From the NCBI GenBank assembly GCA_031552845.1, contig JAVBMC010000040.1:1-35773 (forward strand): a stretch of 35,773 bases of DNA, read 5' to 3'. Source of the DNA: JAVBMC01 sp031552845 (lineage in GTDB: Bacteria; Verrucomicrobiota; Kiritimatiellia; RFP12; DVOR01). Below the pieces are notes generated by a model. The model worked only from the letters and a program-made list of their open reading frames with translations. It was not told the origin of the DNA and did no database searches. The position numbers and the translations under genes were made by a program. Below are positions 32,916 through 35,773 of the stretch, piece after piece (within the stretch, counting starts at the first letter, position 1; each line of letters opens with the position of its first letter).

Positions 32916-35519
32916 TTACTCAGTCCAGTCTTCGGTCAGCTCGATCTCGAACGTGTCCTTGATGTCGCGCGAAGATGCGCCGACGGCGACGACATATTTG
33001 CCCTTGTCAGCGCGGAACTTGCCGGCGTTGACATCGTAGTAGGACAAGTCGCGCGGACCGATGGTCATCTTGGCAGTCTCGGACGAACCGGCCTTGACGG
33101 CCACTTTGTCGAAGCCCTTCAATTCACGCACAGCCTTCGGCAGTTTCGGAGCCGGGTCGGTGATGTAGAGCTGAACGACTTCCTTGCCGTCGATCTTACC
33201 GGTGTTCTTGATGTCTACCTTCACGGTGATAGTGCTGTCCTTGTCGAGCTTGGTCTTGGAAGGCTTGGCCTTGCCGTACTCAAACGTCGTGTAGGAGAGG
33301 CCGTAGCCGAAGGGGAACATGGGCTCGATGTTTTTCTTGTCATACCAGCGGTAACCGACGAAGATGCCTTCGGTGTAGGTGACCTTCTTGGCGTTATACT
33401 CAGGCGTATTCAGCTTCGGAGTCGGCGTGTCGGCCAGACTGTAGGGCATGGTGTGCGGCAATTTGCCGGAGGGGTTCACATCGCCAAAGAGTATGGCAGT
33501 GATCGCTTGACCGGCTTCTTGGCCGAGGTACCACATCTGCACGAGCGTATGGCAGTCCTTGATCCACGGCATTTCCATTGGCGAACCGCTGTGGTTGACG
33601 ATGACGGTGTTCGGGTTCCACTTCAGGGCGCGTGCGATAGCTTCGTCCTGTCCGGGCGGCATCAGCATGTTCGGGCGGTCGCCGCCTTCACATTCGAGCG
33701 CACGGCCATGGCCAATCTCGGTGCCGGTGAAGATCACGACGGCGTCAGCCTTGCCGGCGATGTCCTTGGCCTCGGCGAGGGTCATGCCGCGTTCGGAGGG
33801 CAGCTGCCAGCCGAAGAAGCAGGTGGACTCATATTCGCCTGCGCGGTATTCGACGACGACTTCATACAGCTTGGACTTCTCCATGTCCACATCGCCCTTG
33901 GAGAGGTTGGACTTTTCGCCCTTCCAATCGTCAGCGACCAGCTTGCCATTCACAAAGATGCGTGTTCCTGCGCCTTTGTTGACCTTGGTGCCCAAAGCAT
34001 AGGTGCCTGTCTCGGGTGCGATAAGGGAGGTCTTCCAGCGGGCGGAGAAGTTACCGGCCTTGGCGCCCTTGGCGGGGTCGTTGCTTTTCCAATCCTTACG
34101 CAGGGTGCGGTCGAAGCCGGTCTCAACGGGCGAGCCTTCGAGGTTCTTGTTCGCAAAGTATTCCACTTGCCAGGCACGCACGCTCATGCCTGCATCCTTA
34201 GCGGTGGTATCGAAGGTGCCGATGGCGCTTTCGATAACAGGCGTGATGGCGGAGTTCTCGTCATCCGAAGTCAGCGGCGCGTAAACGATCTTCACATCGG
34301 GGCTGAGGCGCTTGGTCACGCCTTCGAGCGGGGTGGTCTCGTGCAGGGGCTTGCCCTCGGCGCTCCAGCCCTTGCGGGTGTGCTCGGCGGAGACGTTCTT
34401 GCCCATTAGCACAATGGTCTTAACTTTGGCATCCTTCAGCGGGAGGACGTTGCGGTCGTTCTTCAGAAGGACGATCGAGTCTGCGGCGATTTCCTGCGCA
34501 GTCAGCTTATGCTCGACCGTGTTGCGGGAACCTTTGCCGCGGTCGCGGCCGTCAAAGAAACCAATCTTCGCCATCACATACAACACATGCAAGGCCATCT
34601 CGTCGATCTTCGACTCTGGCACTTTGCCTTCCTTCACGGCATCCAGCAGCGGCTTCTTGAAATAACGGATATCCAAGCCGCGGTTCATCTCGACATCGGT
34701 GCCGCCCAGCGCGCCCTTGACGGTGTCGTGCAGTGCGCCCCAGTCAGTCACGACGAAGCCCTTGAAACCCCATTCCTTGCGCAGGATCTGATCTTGCAGG
34801 TAAGCGTTGGCCGAGCAGAATTCGCCGCGGAACTTGTTGTAGGCGTTCATCACCGTCAGCACCTTCGCCTCTTGCACGGCGGCGCGGAAAGCGGGCAGGT
34901 AAATCTCGCGCAGGGTGCGCTCATCCACTTCGGTGTCGACCGAGTTGCGCTCCCACTCCTGGTTGTTCACCGCGAAGTGCTTGACGCAAGCCGCGACGTT
35001 GTGGGACTGCAGTGCTTTGATCAACGGCACCACCATTCCGGCCGCGAGGCAGGGATCTTCCGACATATATTCCCAGTTACGTCCGCACAGCGGTGTGCGC
35101 ATGATGTTCACGCCGGGGCCGAGCAGCATATCTTTGGAGCGATCCTGCATCTCGTTACCCAGCACGTGGCCATGACGTGCGGCGTACTCCTTATCCCACG
35201 TCGCGGCCAGCGCATTCAGCGTCGGCAGTACGGTGGAGTGGTCGTTCGTGCCGACGTAATCCCACGTCGTCGGCGACATGTCGGCGCGCACGGTGTGCGA
35301 GTTGTCCGACATTGTAAATTCCTTCTTGATTCCGACCTCCGGAATCGCGTTGAGTGTCATCGTGCCATTGCCGGCGCAAAGGGAAATCTTCTGCTCCAGC
35401 GACATCTTCGCCAACACCTCTTTCGCCTGCTTCATGGCGACATCTTCGCCATCCGCCGCCGCGAGCCTCAACACACAACCAGTCACAGCCACCGCCGCGC
35501 CAAGCCATAATTTTGTCAT
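32916..35519 (-). CDS. Secreted glycoside hydrolase family 3 with PA14 domain (beta-glucosidase-like)
   Basis: ATG 35519 is preferred to a GTG at 35528 because AAGGTG lies 6 nt before it. The 867-aa protein has a signal peptide ending near L-A-A-A-D. A GH3 N-terminal barrel follows with LLGPGVNIMRTPLCGRNWEY, CVKHFAVNNQEWER and GFVVTDWGA, where Asp259 is the expected nucleophile. The GH3 C-domain begins near DSIVLLKND. A PA14-type carbohydrate-binding insert lies at about 440-570 (VEYFANKNLEGSP, then TRIFVNGKLVADD). The C-domain resumes with the ExEGGDR block that carries the presumed acid/base and GQEAGQAITAILFGDVNPSG. A fibronectin-III-like end follows (VDIKNTGKIDGKEVVQLYI). It hydrolyses terminal beta-linked sugars; the exact sugar is not readable. 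It has its own promoter, and the right-hand 142-bp repeat lies upstream. Confidence 0.93.
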   Translation of the reverse strand: MTKLWLGAAVAVTGCVLRLAAADGEDVAMKQAKEVLAKMSLEQKISLCAGNGTMTLNAIPEVGIKKEFTMSDNSHTVRADMSPTTWDYVGTNDHSTVLPTLNALAATWDKEYAARHGHVLGNEMQDRSKDMLLGPGVNIMRTPLCGRNWEYMSEDPCLAAGMVVPLIKALQSHNVAACVKHFAVNNQEWERNSVDTEVDERTLREIYLPAFRAAVQEAKVLTVMNAYNKFRGEFCSANAYLQDQILRKEWGFKGFVVTDWGALHDTVKGALGGTDVEMNRGLDIRYFKKPLLDAVKEGKVPESKIDEMALHVLYVMAKIGFFDGRDRGKGSRNTVEHKLTAQEIAADSIVLLKNDRNVLPLKDAKVKTIVLMGKNVSAEHTRKGWSAEGKPLHETTPLEGVTKRLSPDVKIVYAPLTSDDENSAITPVIESAIGTFDTTAKDAGMSVRAWQVEYFANKNLEGSPVETGFDRTLRKDWKSNDPAKGAKAGNFSARWKTSLIAPETGTYALGTKVNKGAGTRIFVNGKLVADDWKGEKSNLSKGDVDMEKSKLYEVVVEYRAGEYESTCFFGWQLPSERGMTLAEAKDIAGKADAVVIFTGTEIGHGRALECEGGDRPNMLMPPGQDEAIARALKWNPNTVIVNHSGSPMEMPWIKDCHTLVQMWYLGQEAGQAITAILFGDVNPSGKLPHTMPYSLADTPTPKLNTPEYNAKKVTYTEGIFVGYRWYDKKNIEPMFPFGYGLSYTTFEYGKAKPSKTKLDKDSTITVKVDIKNTGKIDGKEVVQLYITDPAPKLPKAVRELKGFDKVAVKAGSSETAKMTIGPRDLSYYDVNAGKFRADKGKYVVAVGASSRDIKDTFEIELTEDWTE

Positions 35520-35562
35520 ATTACGCACCTTAATTTAAGAGACCACCAATAGTTAAGTAGGC

Positions 35563-35591
35563 ATTTTAACCTTTATTCCTTTCGAAGTCAA
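35563..35591 (-). promoter_or_regulatory. Predicted GH3 promoter
   Basis: On the minus strand TTGACT (35591-35586), a 17-nt spacer and TAAAAT (35568-35563), giving a leader of about 37 nt. The -35 begins exactly 40 nt from the end of the 142-bp repeat, as at the other end of the window. Confidence 0.65.
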
Positions 35592-35631
35592 TACAGTTTA
35601 CACAACCGTCCATGGTGTTTATGCCAGTGTG

Positions 35632-35773
35632 AAGTGTAAAATATCTTTTCCCTGCAGATGGGGGGTGCCCGGGCACGCTCTCTTTCAGGGGAGCCCCCCA
35701 TGGGGGGCGCGAAAATCTAACCGCCGGTTGAGACGTTTAGTGTTCCATCGGCGGGCCGATTTTCGTATCATTT
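35632..35773 (-). repeat. Right copy of the 142-bp repeat, reaching the window end
   Basis: This is the reverse complement of 19-160 with two mismatches. It contains the perfect palindromes CCCCCCATGGGGGG and GTGCCCGGGCAC. The match runs to the last base, so the repeat is probably cut by the window or contig boundary. Confidence 0.9.

Noticed and set aside
19..35773. Whole window as a composite transposon bounded by inverted repeats
   Set aside because: No transposase or recombinase, and the interior holds housekeeping genes (htpG, lptG, hrpB). Repeats that stop an assembly explain the ends better.

Overview
The window reads as a chromosomal segment of a Gram-negative (diderm) bacterium. An LptF/LptG-type permease, lipoprotein signal peptides and many Sec signal peptides support this. 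The very large secreted Rhs/YD-repeat protein with GQLK motifs and Asp-rich calcium-type repeats, the LamG-type surface proteins, the secreted glycan enzymes (GH3, alginate-lyase-like, ADP-ribosylglycohydrolase/SGNH) and the dispersed CGCGGAGACGCGG-type repeats suggest the PVC group, most likely Kiritimatiellota or Lentisphaerota. That placement is inference from gene style; there is no rRNA or other phylogenetic marker here. No transposase, integrase, phage gene, tRNA, rRNA or CRISPR array was found.

Layout. 1-2821: one copy of a 142-bp repeat, a promoter, a lipoprotein gene, a tiny proline-rich gene and a terminator. 3125-4354: a membrane-anchored metallophosphoesterase. 4390-5565 (minus): a secreted alginate-lyase-family protein. 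5809-8291 (minus): a LamG/beta-solenoid-like surface protein gene broken by an in-frame TAA and probably by a frameshift. 8606-12993 (minus): an operon-like run htpG, lptG-like permease, B12-binding radical SAM protein. 13370-14794: an inner-membrane coiled-coil protein, a small lipoprotein and a strong terminator. 14795-15808: about 1 kb of intergenic repeats (22/23-bp GTAC-headed arrays and CGCGGAG elements). 15895-28190: the Rhs locus. 28255-30606: hrpB helicase with an apparently leaderless promoter. 30612-35519 (minus): a glycan-degradation pair, a GH3 glycosidase followed by an ADP-ribosylglycohydrolase/SGNH fusion. 35632-35773: the second, inverted copy of the 142-bp repeat.

The Rhs locus is the richest part. 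Three secreted proteins are encoded head to tail from one promoter: a 325-aa protein, a LamG protein and a 2454-aa Rhs protein. The C-terminus of the LamG protein and the N-terminus of the Rhs protein share a paralogous module of about 40 residues. The Rhs C-terminal tip (Cys-rich, CxxC at each end) is followed by an overlapping membrane/lipoprotein gene placed like an immunity gene. Next comes an orphan Rhs tip with a different C-terminal domain, two related small membrane-anchored proteins, and a frameshifted Rhs remnant. Parent and orphan tips share a 192-bp tract with a single mismatch inside otherwise diverged sequence, the pattern expected of tip exchange by recombination. The orphan tip is also interrupted, in frame, by two copies of the same hairpin-rich repeat in opposite orientations, a situation like the protein-invading palindromic elements of Rickettsia.

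Nine promoters fit one pattern: a -35 of TTGC or TTGA, exactly 17 nt of spacer, and a TATAAT-like -10.
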